NCBI GenBank assembly: GCA_016873115.1
Contig: VGYB01000002.1
Coordinates: 62,001 to 126,000 of the forward strand
Source of the DNA: Planctomycetota bacterium
GTDB lineage: Bacteria > Planctomycetota > Phycisphaerae > Phycisphaerales > SM1A02
Direction: 5' to 3'
DNA length: 64,000 nt
The translations under genes and the position numbers were made by a program. Every line of letters begins with the position of its first letter. Position 1 is the first letter of the stretch. The notes under the pieces are model-generated. The model did not search any database and was not told the DNA's origin. It saw only the letters and a program-made list of their open reading frames with translations. Below are positions 55,292 through 64,000 of this stretch, piece after piece.

Positions 55292-55813
55292 ATGAGCACC
55301 TCGAGTCCCTCATCGCCGCGGTCCCCGCATCGATCCCTCGTGATGGTTCTTCTTGCCTGTGCCGCAGGGGCCGTTGGCACAGCCGTGTTCCAGTCCCTTG
55401 ATGCCTCCGAAGCCGTCGCCAACAACCTCGCGGATGCCCCCGACCGCTGGCACTTCGCGAGGGGCCGGGAAGTGTGGACGCTCGCTGGTGCCGGCAATGC
55501 GTGCGAAGGCCGGACCTTCGAGTCTCCGGGCGGTCGCTCGTCGTATGGCAGCGATGACCAGGGACGCTTCATCTGCCGGGGCAGCATCGGCCCGCTGTCG
55601 GCACCGAAGGCGTCGTGGGAGCAGGAGTTCCCATCGATGGCTGCGGCGGGGGCGTTCTGGCAGGAGAAGGTCGACGAGATCTGGTACGAAGTCGGCGGCG
55701 AGGGTTGGCATGTCTTCCAGGTGGACACCGTGCGCGGAAGCACCGACCCCGATGGACGCTGCGGCGGCGTACCGACCAAGGAGTTCACCTACTTCCTGCG
55801 CAAGGGGGAGTGA
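55292..55813 (+). CDS. Membrane-anchored or secreted protein of unknown function
   Basis: 173 residues. One N-terminal hydrophobic helix (SLVMVLLACAAGAVGTAVF) acts as signal anchor. The rest is soluble with several Cys and Trp (RWHFARGREVWTLAGAG, WYEVGGEGWHVFQVDTVRG). No family recognised; the composition resembles small exported planctomycete proteins. Divergent from the FlgI-like lipoprotein gene; tRNA-Val follows 26 bases downstream. Confidence 0.6.
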   Translation: MSTSSPSSPRSPHRSLVMVLLACAAGAVGTAVFQSLDASEAVANNLADAPDRWHFARGREVWTLAGAGNACEGRTFESPGGRSSYGSDDQGRFICRGSIGPLSAPKASWEQEFPSMAAAGAFWQEKVDEIWYEVGGEGWHVFQVDTVRGSTDPDGRCGGVPTKEFTYFLRKGE

Positions 55814-55839
55814 GGCGGCCGCGATAGACTCGGCGCGTC

Positions 55840-55913
55840 GGGCGCTTAGCTCAGTTGGTTAGAGCACCGCTATTACACAGCGGGGGTCACAGGTTCGAGT
55901 CCTGTAGCGCTCA
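55840..55913 (+). tRNA. tRNA-Val(TAC)
   Basis: 74-base tRNA. Acceptor GGGCGCT pairs with AGCGCTC (one G-T), discriminator A. Anticodon stem CCGCT/AGCGG with loop ATTACAC gives TAC. T-arm with GGTTCGAGTCC. CCA is not encoded. The last 19 bases (55895-55913) are repeated 94 bp downstream. Confidence 0.95.
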
Positions 55914-56092
55914 CTGCGTGAGCTCTTGGATGCGGCAGGGCCGCATCCGCGCGGCTTCGCCGCGCTCAGTCCATCGCGCCTCACGGCGTCGAGTCCTGTA
56001 GCGCTCACTGCGTGAGCTCTTGGATGCGGCAGGGCCGCATCCGCGCGGCTTCGCCGCGCTCAGTCCATCGCGCCTCACGGCGTCGAGTCCTG
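55895..56092. repeat. 94-bp tandem duplication including the tRNA-Val 3' end
   Basis: Unit 55895-55988 recurs without mismatch at 55989-56082, and its first 10 bases again at 56083-56092. The first 19 bases of each unit are the T-arm/acceptor end of tRNA-Val. Each unit carries three hairpins; in copy 1 they are GCTCAC-tgc-GTGAGC (55909-55923), GGATGCGGC-agg-GCCGCATCC (55928-55948) and GCGCGGC-ttc-GCCGCGC (55949-55965). No gene lies in 55914-56095. The third copy stops 3 bases before the stop codon of the next gene. Confidence 0.9.
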
Positions 56093-56095
56093 GAG

Positions 56096-57169
56096 TCAAT
56101 TGTCGTTCGGCCGAGTCACCCGGAAGCCGATCATGCCGTGGGCGAAACCGGTGGGGGCTTCTCCACGCGCCGAGATCCTGCACGAGTCGGCGTCGTAGCC
56201 GCAACCACCACCACGGATCGGTCGATAGCTGCCGGTCGCCGGACCCATGGGGTCCATGACGGGGCTGTAGGAGTAGTAGTCCGCCGCGTAGCGATCACGG
56301 ACCCACTCCCAGACATTGCCCGTCATGTCATGCAGACCGAAGCCATTCGCGAGCTTGAGGCCGCCGACCTGCGTTCCGTACACCGGATCACCCGGGGCCA
56401 TGCCGTACCACGCGATGCTCGGAAGGATCGAAGGATCGTCGGAACCACCCGGTTGCGATGCGGTCCCGTGATAGGTGGTCGTCGTCCCCGCACGCGCGGC
56501 GTACTCCCACTGTGCCTCGGTCGGCAAGGTCATTCCGGTGATCGACAGGAAGGACTGGATGTTGTTCCATGACACCCAGTCGACCGGACGATCCATCGAG
56601 CCGGGAAACTGTGGCGGCTGGAAGTAACTCGGGTTGTAGTTCATCTGGGCCACCCATTGCGCTTGGGTGACCTCGTAGCGACCGATGTACAAGCTGCTGC
56701 TGAGGGTCACCGGGTGAAGCGGATACTCATCCGCATAGCACCCGGTCTCGGTGGGGCAACCCATCTGGAAGGAGCCTCCCGGGACGAGGATCATCTCCAT
56801 CCCGGTCAGGTTGTCGCGAACCCGCCACGCCGAGCCTGTGGCGATGATGGCTTGACGAATGCCAGCGTCGTAGATGACCGCCGGATCGGGCAGCGCCTCG
56901 ATCAACGATCCCCACGCCGGCACCGACACGCACGGTCCCCATGCACTGAGCAGGATGCCAAGATCGGCACCACCCACCTCTCCGTCCTGATTGAGGTCCG
57001 CGATGCCACCACTCGCGCCCCAGAAGGACAGCAGGATTCCCAGATCGGCGCCGTCGGTGGTGCCGTTGGCATCAAGGTCGCCCGGGCACCCCGCATGCAC
57101 GGCTGGAACAGCCGAAAGCAACAGTGCAAGGCCGCACAGTCGAGCGAGAGCAGGCCTGCTGGAGGGCAT
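56096..57169 (-). CDS. Formylglycine-generating-enzyme-like protein with N-terminal dockerin-like repeat
   Basis: 357 residues. Signal MPSSRPALARLCGLALLLSA (cleaved near VHA). Immediately after it two EF-hand-like repeats, DLDANGTTDGADLG and DLNQDGEVGGADLG, which sit at the C-terminus in the other dockerin-like proteins of the window. From about residue 110 a SUMF1/FGE domain: MEMILVPGGSFQMGC, YEVTQAQW, LPTEAQWEYAARAGT, DMTGNVWEWVRDRY, and GFRVTR at the end. The Cys pair of true FGE (M-C-H...C-Y) is not seen; near it are GGGC and DSCR, so the copper-oxygenase activity is doubtful. Probably an extracellular C-type-lectin-like binding domain. Confidence 0.8.
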   Translation of the reverse strand: MPSSRPALARLCGLALLLSAVPAVHAGCPGDLDANGTTDGADLGILLSFWGASGGIADLNQDGEVGGADLGILLSAWGPCVSVPAWGSLIEALPDPAVIYDAGIRQAIIATGSAWRVRDNLTGMEMILVPGGSFQMGCPTETGCYADEYPLHPVTLSSSLYIGRYEVTQAQWVAQMNYNPSYFQPPQFPGSMDRPVDWVSWNNIQSFLSITGMTLPTEAQWEYAARAGTTTTYHGTASQPGGSDDPSILPSIAWYGMAPGDPVYGTQVGGLKLANGFGLHDMTGNVWEWVRDRYAADYYSYSPVMDPMGPATGSYRPIRGGGCGYDADSCRISARGEAPTGFAHGMIGFRVTRPNDN

Positions 57170-57313
57170 CGATGAACAGTACACCATGGGCATGGCGATT
57201 CAATGGCCACGGTCGTTCTTCCTGGCCTCAAGGTCGTTGTTTGAAAGGAATTATGCCGCACCCCGGCACTCCGAGCAGCGCCTTGAGCGGCTGTGGGACG
57301 AACTCGCCAGGAC

Positions 57314-60300
57314 TCACACGCTGGCGCGGAGCCGAGCCACCGTGGCCTCGAGCCACCAACCCTCTGGCCACGCATAGAAGCGGAACTTCTCCGCGATCCC
57401 CAACTCCTCGTTGTAGAGCATGGCGCGCTCGGGCCCGAGCCGCGATGCGGCAGGCGAGTCGACCATGGTGCTCGAGTCTGTGGCGCTCATCTGGAAGAGC
57501 ACTCGGTTGTCGAATTCACGCAAGCCGTTGCGATCGAGGACGCGCCCCATGTTCGTCGCGGTATCGACGGTGGCCAGCACATGCACGCCGACCGCCGGGC
57601 CCTCGCGGGCGAGCGCGATGAAGAGCTTGTCCGGGGTCGGCGGGGCATCGCCGCCACCAAAGCCGTAGTCGTCCTCGTTCCGGCGCAACGCACGCATGCG
57701 GTGCAAGCCGTGCGCGACGAGCAGAGTCGTCGCACCGTCGGCCGTGCCGGCCTCCTGTCGGCTCGCGACCACGGCGGCAAGCTCTTGCAGGCGATCGGGA
57801 AGCTCCTTTGGCGTCGCCGTCACGACCTCAAGCCCGATCGAACGACCGAGCGCTTCGAGCGCACCGAAGGAGGGATCGTCCGCCGTCGTCCCATCGAGGA
57901 GCACCACGCGCGCGCCTGGCGCCTGCGCAGCCAGCGACAGCAGAGTGCTGGCACAGATCGCCCGCGCTGCATCGTCGCGCTGACCGACCACGATGGTGTT
58001 GGCTCCCGAGATGCGACGCAGACGGATCGCGGTGGGATCCTTGATGGCGATCGCCTCGCCAAGCCACAGGCTCGGGGCCAGCGGGCTCGTGCCTGCGGGG
58101 GCGCGACCAGACAGCACATCGTTCGCATCGAGCGACGCCGGGGCGTTGCCTTCGAAGACGATCGTCTGAAGCGCCCGCTTCGGCGGCTCTGCCTGGGCCT
58201 TGAGCTGCGCGAGGTTGAGCCACTGTTCGCGCACATGGTCGGGCAGCCACACGACCTGGAACGGGCTGTTGCCCTCGAGCAGGCCACCCGCATCGTTGTA
58301 GATCGCCTCGCCGGGCCGACTGAGCAGGCGCGCCGCCAGGTTCTCGTCGGACAGGATCACTTGGCTGTCGGCCTCGGAGCACTGCAGCGCGATGCGCACG
58401 CCCATCTGGCCCATCGTCGTGCGCGCCAGGCTGAACGCGCCACTGAGGGTCTGCGACCCGAGCACGACATGCATGCCGAAGGCGCGACCTTGGCGCACCA
58501 GCCGATCGAGCAGGAGGTTGGCATCCTGCGCGATGCGGTCATCTTCGATGAAGAGCTCCTGGAACTCATCGATGATCAGCAGGACGCGGGGCAGCACGAC
58601 GGGGTGCCCCGTGCGGCGGTACGCCGCCAGGTCCTGCACGCCGAGCTGACGATAGAGATCCCCGCGCCGCTTGAGCTCGCCATCGAGCCCTTGCAGCACG
58701 GAGATGCCGAACTCGCGATCGCTCTCGACCGCCACGACACGCGCATGCGGCAGTCGGTGGGTGGCGTAGGTCTTGAACTCGACGCCCTTCTTGAAGTCGA
58801 CCAGGTAGAACTCGACTTCGTCCGGGCTGTACCAGAGCGCCAGACTCGTGATCAGCGCATGCAAGAGCGTGCTCTTGCCGGAGCCCGTCTTGCCGGCAAT
58901 GAGCGCGTGCTGGCTCGTCCCCACGCCGAGCGTCATCGTCTGCAATCGCGTCGCGCCGGTCCGGCCCAGCGGCACCTGCACGCTCGTCGCGGTCGAAGCC
59001 GACCAGAGCGCATCGGGCTTCGGGGCGATCATCTCGAACGGCACCTCGACCTTGCTGCCTTCCTTCGCCGCCTTGCCGATGCGCCGCAGGAGCGGGATCA
59101 GGCGTTCGGCAGCAGGGGGCAGCTCCGGCTCGAATGGAAGCCCTTGCATCCCGTGGCTCGCGACACTGAAGCGACCCTCGCGATGCTGCAGGCACAGGCT
59201 CCGCGAGCGCAACTCGGCCAGATCGATGCCCGGCACCCACTCGAGTCGCTCGTCGCGCAGGATCATGGTGTGCACACCGCACCGCGCACCGGAGTTCACG
59301 ATGCCCGCGATCCGCTTTGCCGCCACTTCCGTCAGGTTCGCGGGGAAGTCGCAGAACACCAGCACGCGCAAGGGCTCGGCGATCTCGCCGGCCTGTCGGT
59401 TGTAGTCCTCGATGCTCTCGAACTCGTTGCGCAAGTACTTCTGGATGACCGTCTCCATGTGCTCCGACAGGTCAGTCAACTTCTGCTCGATGTGACGATG
59501 GTCGGTCCAGATCCGCTCGCCAATGAGTTGCTCATGCTCGTCGGCAAGGTGCATGAAGCTCGCGAAGCCCTCGCCCAGACCCACCGGGTCCACGATCGTG
59601 AAGCGCACCTTGCCCGGGGGCATGGCGGTCAGGACGCGGAGCATGGCTTGCTGGAGCATCGCCACGCCCTGCGCGCGGCCATCCTGCCCGCACTCAAGCA
59701 GGAGCGACGCATGCGATGGGAATCCCAACGCAACCGGCACACGCAGGGACGCCGGCAGGTCCACGGGCCACGCGAGCTCAGGGGCCGCCGGCAGGGCACC
59801 GGGGATCGTGGCAAGATCGAGCGTGCAGTGCCCAAGGCGTGCCGCGGGGCCGGGCTGGCGGGCGGGACTCCATGATCCCGCATCGATCGAACTCCACTCG
59901 GGAAAGAGGGCGGCATCCGCGGTACACAGCGAACGGAGGATCTCGGCAGCCTCGTCGCGCGCTGCACACCATGCAGCGCGCTCAGACTCGCACGCCGCAT
60001 TCCAGGTCGCCTCGGCGGCGAGCACCTCGGCACGGGCCCGGTCATCGATCGACGCCACGCTCGACTCGAGCGTCCGGTCTGCACGGGCCACGCGGACCTC
60101 ACGGGTCACCTGGGCATCATGGAGATTGGCAGCGAGACGCGCCGCGATCTCGGTGCGCTGGGCGGGCACCGTCTGCTCGATGGCGGCGAGCTTCTCGCCG
60201 CGACGGACATCGAGATCGCTCAGCATCGGGCCGTACTTCATGTTGGCGTCGGCCAGCGACTGATCACGCTGTTCGGTCACGATCACTTCCTTCTGACGAC

Positions 60301-61192
60301 GGACGCCGTCGGCGCCATCAATCGCCGACTTCATGGCGGCGTGTGCGATCGCGCTGGCCTGGAGCGATGGTGCGAGCGCTGCATGGAGCTTCTTTCGGCC
60401 CATGAGGTAGGCCGCGATCGCCACGACCAACATGAGTGCAGTGCCCACGCCAAAGCCGTACACCGCGTCCTCCAGGCGACCAGGCAAACCGCCCGCGCCG
60501 TCATCGATGAGTGCGGCGACACCTGCACCGATGGTTGCAAACAGGAACCACGGGGCCAGCAGGATCGGCCCGCGGAAGAGCCCAGGCAGCCAGAGCCGAC
60601 CGAGCTGCACATTCAGGCCGCGTACCACCTCGGTCTGCTGCTGGATCGCCGCTTCGGGTTGCGCACCGGCCTGCGCCCTGACCGCATCGTCGAGCCCGGG
60701 CTCGTCCGGCATGCGCATGCGACAACGCGCCACGAAGGCCTTCGCCTGCGCCATCAGGTCCTCGAGCTCAGCCACGCGCGCCTGCAGGTGTGCGCGATAG
60801 GCCTCAAGGTCGCGACCCGGGATGCGGATCGCCTCCTCATGGATGGCCTCGGCCTGCCAGACGGCATGATCGAGGTCATGCTTGATCTTGCGGCGTCGCG
60901 ACTCGACAGCGTCCTCGAGCCGCCGTCGGCTCGTCTCGTCCCACACCGCAAGCTCGCGTCGGAGCTGGGCCTCTCGCGACTCGGCAGAAGCCACCGCAGC
61001 CTCCGCGTCCCTGGCCGCAGCGGCAACTTCATGCGCGTGGTCTGCCCGCGCCTTGGCGAGCTCGGACTGCCGACGGCGCCCCACGGTCACTCGAAGCGCA
61101 TCGCGTACGGCCGTGGCCTGCGCGGTGGCGGCCTCCCGTCGAGGTGCGGCGGTCGTCAGCAGCGCCCATGCGGCACCGACCGACTCGGTCAT
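57314..61192 (-). CDS. FtsK/SpoIIIE-type ATPase of a type VII-like secretion operon (1292 aa)
   Basis: Architecture: a coiled coil (about 20-190, rich in Ala/Glu/Arg), two hydrophobic helices (205-226 and 244-266), a second coiled coil (about 280-440), then FtsK/SpoIIIE-type domains. The first ATPase is intact: Walker A GKTGSGKST (767-775), Walker B VLLIIDEFQ (D875, E876), with LVDFKKGVEF and VVLGSQTLSG between or after. The last domain (about 1060-1290) has no Walker A (VVGQRDDAARA) and is probably degenerate. It is the ATP-driven component of a WXG100-type system, and the last gene of the operon. The start at 61192 follows the 71-residue gene; its ribosome site is weak. Related to EccC by ATPase order but differing in its coiled coils and lack of a third active domain. 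Confidence 0.85.
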   Translation of the reverse strand: MTESVGAAWALLTTAAPRREAATAQATAVRDALRVTVGRRRQSELAKARADHAHEVAAAARDAEAAVASAESREAQLRRELAVWDETSRRRLEDAVESRRRKIKHDLDHAVWQAEAIHEEAIRIPGRDLEAYRAHLQARVAELEDLMAQAKAFVARCRMRMPDEPGLDDAVRAQAGAQPEAAIQQQTEVVRGLNVQLGRLWLPGLFRGPILLAPWFLFATIGAGVAALIDDGAGGLPGRLEDAVYGFGVGTALMLVVAIAAYLMGRKKLHAALAPSLQASAIAHAAMKSAIDGADGVRRQKEVIVTEQRDQSLADANMKYGPMLSDLDVRRGEKLAAIEQTVPAQRTEIAARLAANLHDAQVTREVRVARADRTLESSVASIDDRARAEVLAAEATWNAACESERAAWCAARDEAAEILRSLCTADAALFPEWSSIDAGSWSPARQPGPAARLGHCTLDLATIPGALPAAPELAWPVDLPASLRVPVALGFPSHASLLLECGQDGRAQGVAMLQQAMLRVLTAMPPGKVRFTIVDPVGLGEGFASFMHLADEHEQLIGERIWTDHRHIEQKLTDLSEHMETVIQKYLRNEFESIEDYNRQAGEIAEPLRVLVFCDFPANLTEVAAKRIAGIVNSGARCGVHTMILRDERLEWVPGIDLAELRSRSLCLQHREGRFSVASHGMQGLPFEPELPPAAERLIPLLRRIGKAAKEGSKVEVPFEMIAPKPDALWSASTATSVQVPLGRTGATRLQTMTLGVGTSQHALIAGKTGSGKSTLLHALITSLALWYSPDEVEFYLVDFKKGVEFKTYATHRLPHARVVAVESDREFGISVLQGLDGELKRRGDLYRQLGVQDLAAYRRTGHPVVLPRVLLIIDEFQELFIEDDRIAQDANLLLDRLVRQGRAFGMHVVLGSQTLSGAFSLARTTMGQMGVRIALQCSEADSQVILSDENLAARLLSRPGEAIYNDAGGLLEGNSPFQVVWLPDHVREQWLNLAQLKAQAEPPKRALQTIVFEGNAPASLDANDVLSGRAPAGTSPLAPSLWLGEAIAIKDPTAIRLRRISGANTIVVGQRDDAARAICASTLLSLAAQAPGARVVLLDGTTADDPSFGALEALGRSIGLEVVTATPKELPDRLQELAAVVASRQEAGTADGATTLLVAHGLHRMRALRRNEDDYGFGGGDAPPTPDKLFIALAREGPAVGVHVLATVDTATNMGRVLDRNGLREFDNRVLFQMSATDSSTMVDSPAASRLGPERAMLYNEELGIAEKFRFYAWPEGWWLEATVARLRASV

Positions 61193-61244
61193 CGAGGGCG
61201 TTCTGCTCTGGATGAAATCGGGCGGCACGCCGCGAGTGTACGGG

Positions 61245-61460
61245 CTACTCACTGCACTCACGGCGCATGCGATGAAGTGTTTCCTGCATCTTCTCCAGCG
61301 CCAGGATCGCCATGCGGGCTCGATCCTCGAGCGAGTCAACCACATTGGTCTCGAGCGACCGGCTCACCGAGTCGTTCCACTCCTCCCGCGTGCGCGACCA
61401 CTTGGTACGCACCTCCTTCACGGCGATCTGGATCGTGGCCTTGCTCCCTTGCACACTCAT
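61245..61460 (-). CDS. 71-residue coiled-coil protein of the type VII-like operon
   Basis: Small helical protein (MSVQGSKATIQIAVKEVRTK...RRECSE). Heptad-like spacing and charged faces suggest a coiled coil, perhaps a WXG100-partner or chaperone. No W-x-G is present, but there is WSRTREEW near the centre. The start overlaps the stop of the 227-residue gene as ATGA, showing coupled translation. Placed between the WXG100-like pair and the FtsK-type ATPase, its role is inferred from the operon only. I know no named family. Confidence 0.7.
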   Translation of the reverse strand: MSVQGSKATIQIAVKEVRTKWSRTREEWNDSVSRSLETNVVDSLEDRARMAILALEKMQETLHRMRRECSE

Positions 61461-62140
61461 GCGTCAGCTCCATCGGCGGAGGCATCGCCGCCCTCGGACG
61501 CCGCATCCCCGGCCGGGGTGCCTGATTCTTCGACGCCAGCACCGCCCGGGCCGTCAGCCGTGTCCACGGCCATCCCAACGACCGAGTCTCCCGATCCCGT
61601 ACGGCGTGTGCTTTCGGCCGACTCCTGCAGGGCCTTCAGCATCGACTGCAGCTCGACCGGCTCCGGTGCGGCGTAGCGTGCCAGTGCCTCGGTCATTCGA
61701 TTCATGAGCGCCACAGCCATGGGCAGGTCCCGTTCGACGACCGTCTGCATCGCCGACATCGCGCCCTTGAACAGGATCACCTCACGCTGGAAGGTGGTCG
61801 CCCATCGCTTGCACGCCTTGGCCTTGGCCTCGGCTTCCGCCAAGCGGGCCTGAGCACGCTGGAGCGCCTTCTTCTCGTCGACGACGCTGGGCTTGGAATC
61901 CTTCGCACTGACGGTGACCTGCTTGCGATAGAGCGCGCTCTTGCAGACGGTGACTTCCTCGGCACGCACCGTGAGTTGGCGCTTCCAGTATGCCGGAGCC
62001 TCGCGCTCGATCCAGAGCTGGGCTCGATCGATGTCGCTGTCGGCTTCGGCAAGCGCCCGGGCAAGGTCATCCCGCGCCGTGGCGACCGTCGCCTTGAAGC
62101 GGGTGATCGCATCGATGGACTTGACGTTGGCGCCGTCCAT
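61457..62140 (-). CDS. Coiled-coil protein of the type VII-like operon (227 aa)
   Basis: Almost entirely helical up to residue 185, with long charged heptads (DEKKALQRAQARLAEAEAKA) and one Trp-Lys-Arg near residue 52. The last 45 residues are disordered, rich in Gly, Ala, Asp and Glu (GDAASEGGDASADGADA). Possible roles are a secreted effector or partner, or a structural element; not decidable from sequence. It starts 6 bases after the WXG100-like gene and its stop overlaps the next start (ATGA). Confidence 0.75.
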   Translation of the reverse strand: MDGANVKSIDAITRFKATVATARDDLARALAEADSDIDRAQLWIEREAPAYWKRQLTVRAEEVTVCKSALYRKQVTVSAKDSKPSVVDEKKALQRAQARLAEAEAKAKACKRWATTFQREVILFKGAMSAMQTVVERDLPMAVALMNRMTEALARYAAPEPVELQSMLKALQESAESTRRTGSGDSVVGMAVDTADGPGGAGVEESGTPAGDAASEGGDASADGADA

Positions 62141-62146
62141 CGCCGC

Positions 62147-62419
62147 TCAGCGCTGCTGCAGGTACTCGTCGATCCGGTCGGCCTTGCGCATGAGGAACGG
62201 CACATGGATCTCGCTCGCCTTGAGGAACTTCTGCAGGACCTTCACGGTCTGCTCGAACTCCTCCTGGAACTTCTGCTGCTCCTGGTCGCGCCAGGTCTGC
62301 TGCAGCGTTCCCATGCGTGCGCCGAGCGTACCGATGCCGGCATGGAGCTCGCCGTTGAACTTCTTGAGGTCGTGGGCGAAACGGCGGAGTTCCTGCGGAT
62401 CGACGACAGCCTTGGCCAT
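62147..62419 (-). CDS. WXG100-like small secreted-protein candidate
   Basis: 90 residues, two helices joined by a turn, as in ESAT-6/WXG100 proteins. The central W43-R44-D45 stands where W-x-G is usual, followed by QEQQKFQEEFEQTV, the typical second helix start. The C-terminal end (FLMRKADRIDEYLQQR) resembles the YxxxD/E secretion signal of type VII substrates (Y-L-Q-Q-R is not an exact match). Same strand as and first in the operon with the FtsK-type ATPase. The Trp-turn with helices and the ATPase neighbour support the call; the missing Gly lowers confidence. It begins 115 bases after the sigma-factor gene ends. Confidence 0.8.
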   Translation of the reverse strand: MAKAVVDPQELRRFAHDLKKFNGELHAGIGTLGARMGTLQQTWRDQEQQKFQEEFEQTVKVLQKFLKASEIHVPFLMRKADRIDEYLQQR

Positions 62420-62534
62420 GGCGGCATCCTATCGACGCCAGTGATCCGAACAGCGGTCCATTCGAGGGATCCGGACACCAATCCTGATCCACACCGCCAC
62501 GACGGTCAGGTCCATCGGGCCAATGGCCGCCGGT

Positions 62535-64000
<1,466 letters not shown>

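Noticed and set aside
55292-56092. Integrative element bounded by tRNA-Val repeats
   Set aside because: Only 94 bp separate the repeat starts, and no integrase or phage gene is present; kept only as a repeat.

Overview
The window looks like a chromosomal segment of a high-GC planctomycete, most likely class Phycisphaerae. The main evidence is a set of secreted proteins that end in a tandem dockerin-like motif of the D-x-N-x-D-G-x-x-x-G-A-D-L-G type. Supporting evidence is a Minf_1886-type small protein, which is known mainly from planctomycetes and verrucomicrobia, His-rich loops in NADH dehydrogenase subunits, and large cysteine-rich extracellular proteins. No plasmid, phage, transposase or CRISPR array is visible. 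Both ends cut genes: a class V aminotransferase on the left and the primary sigma factor on the right.

Layout. 1-4.7 kb: aminotransferase end, HEAT-repeat protein, truncated haemoglobin, SPOR lipoprotein and acyl-CoA synthetase, with two very tight divergent gene pairs. 4.8-12 kb: three giant secreted Cys-rich proteins on the minus strand, with a strong terminator between the first transcribed one and the other two. 12.2-17.3 kb: peroxiredoxin, then an operon of an intact PilT-like ATPase, a GspE homologue that has lost its catalytic motifs, and a CvpA-domain protein. 17.4-19.9 kb: guaB with a possibly leaderless promoter, tRNA-Leu and a lipoprotein methyltransferase. 19.95-25.6 kb: the SOS mutagenesis cassette imuA-imuB-dnaE2. 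25.7-31.3 kb: MlaE permease with a transglutaminase-fold protein lacking catalytic residues, a lamin-tail-like secreted protein, and an OmpA-type lipoprotein. 31.4-36.6 kb: Minf_1886 protein, AI-2E-type transporter, ffh, polX and tRNA-Arg. 36.6-43.4 kb: nuoJKLMN without nuoA-I. 43.5-49.4 kb: pgsA-pgpA, lysA with a membrane protein, a YyaL-type thioredoxin-domain protein and a one-domain asparaginase. 49.5-57.2 kb: smc, a FlgI-like lipoprotein, tRNA-Val with a tandem 94-bp duplication of its 3' end, and a formylglycine-generating-enzyme-like protein with an N-terminal dockerin. 57.3-62.4 kb: a four-gene minus-strand operon that resembles a minimal type VII (ESX-like) secretion locus. 62.5-64 kb: primary sigma factor.

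The best candidate for an under-described system is the operon at 57,314-62,419. It runs WXG100-like protein (with WRD in place of WXG), coiled-coil protein, 71-residue coiled-coil protein, then a 1292-residue FtsK/SpoIIIE ATPase with coiled coils on both sides of its membrane segment. Second is the PilT / pseudo-GspE / CvpA operon. Third is the family of extracellular proteins sharing an 11-copy Cys-rich W-D module and the dockerin-like tail. All functions are inferred from sequence read by eye; no database search was run.
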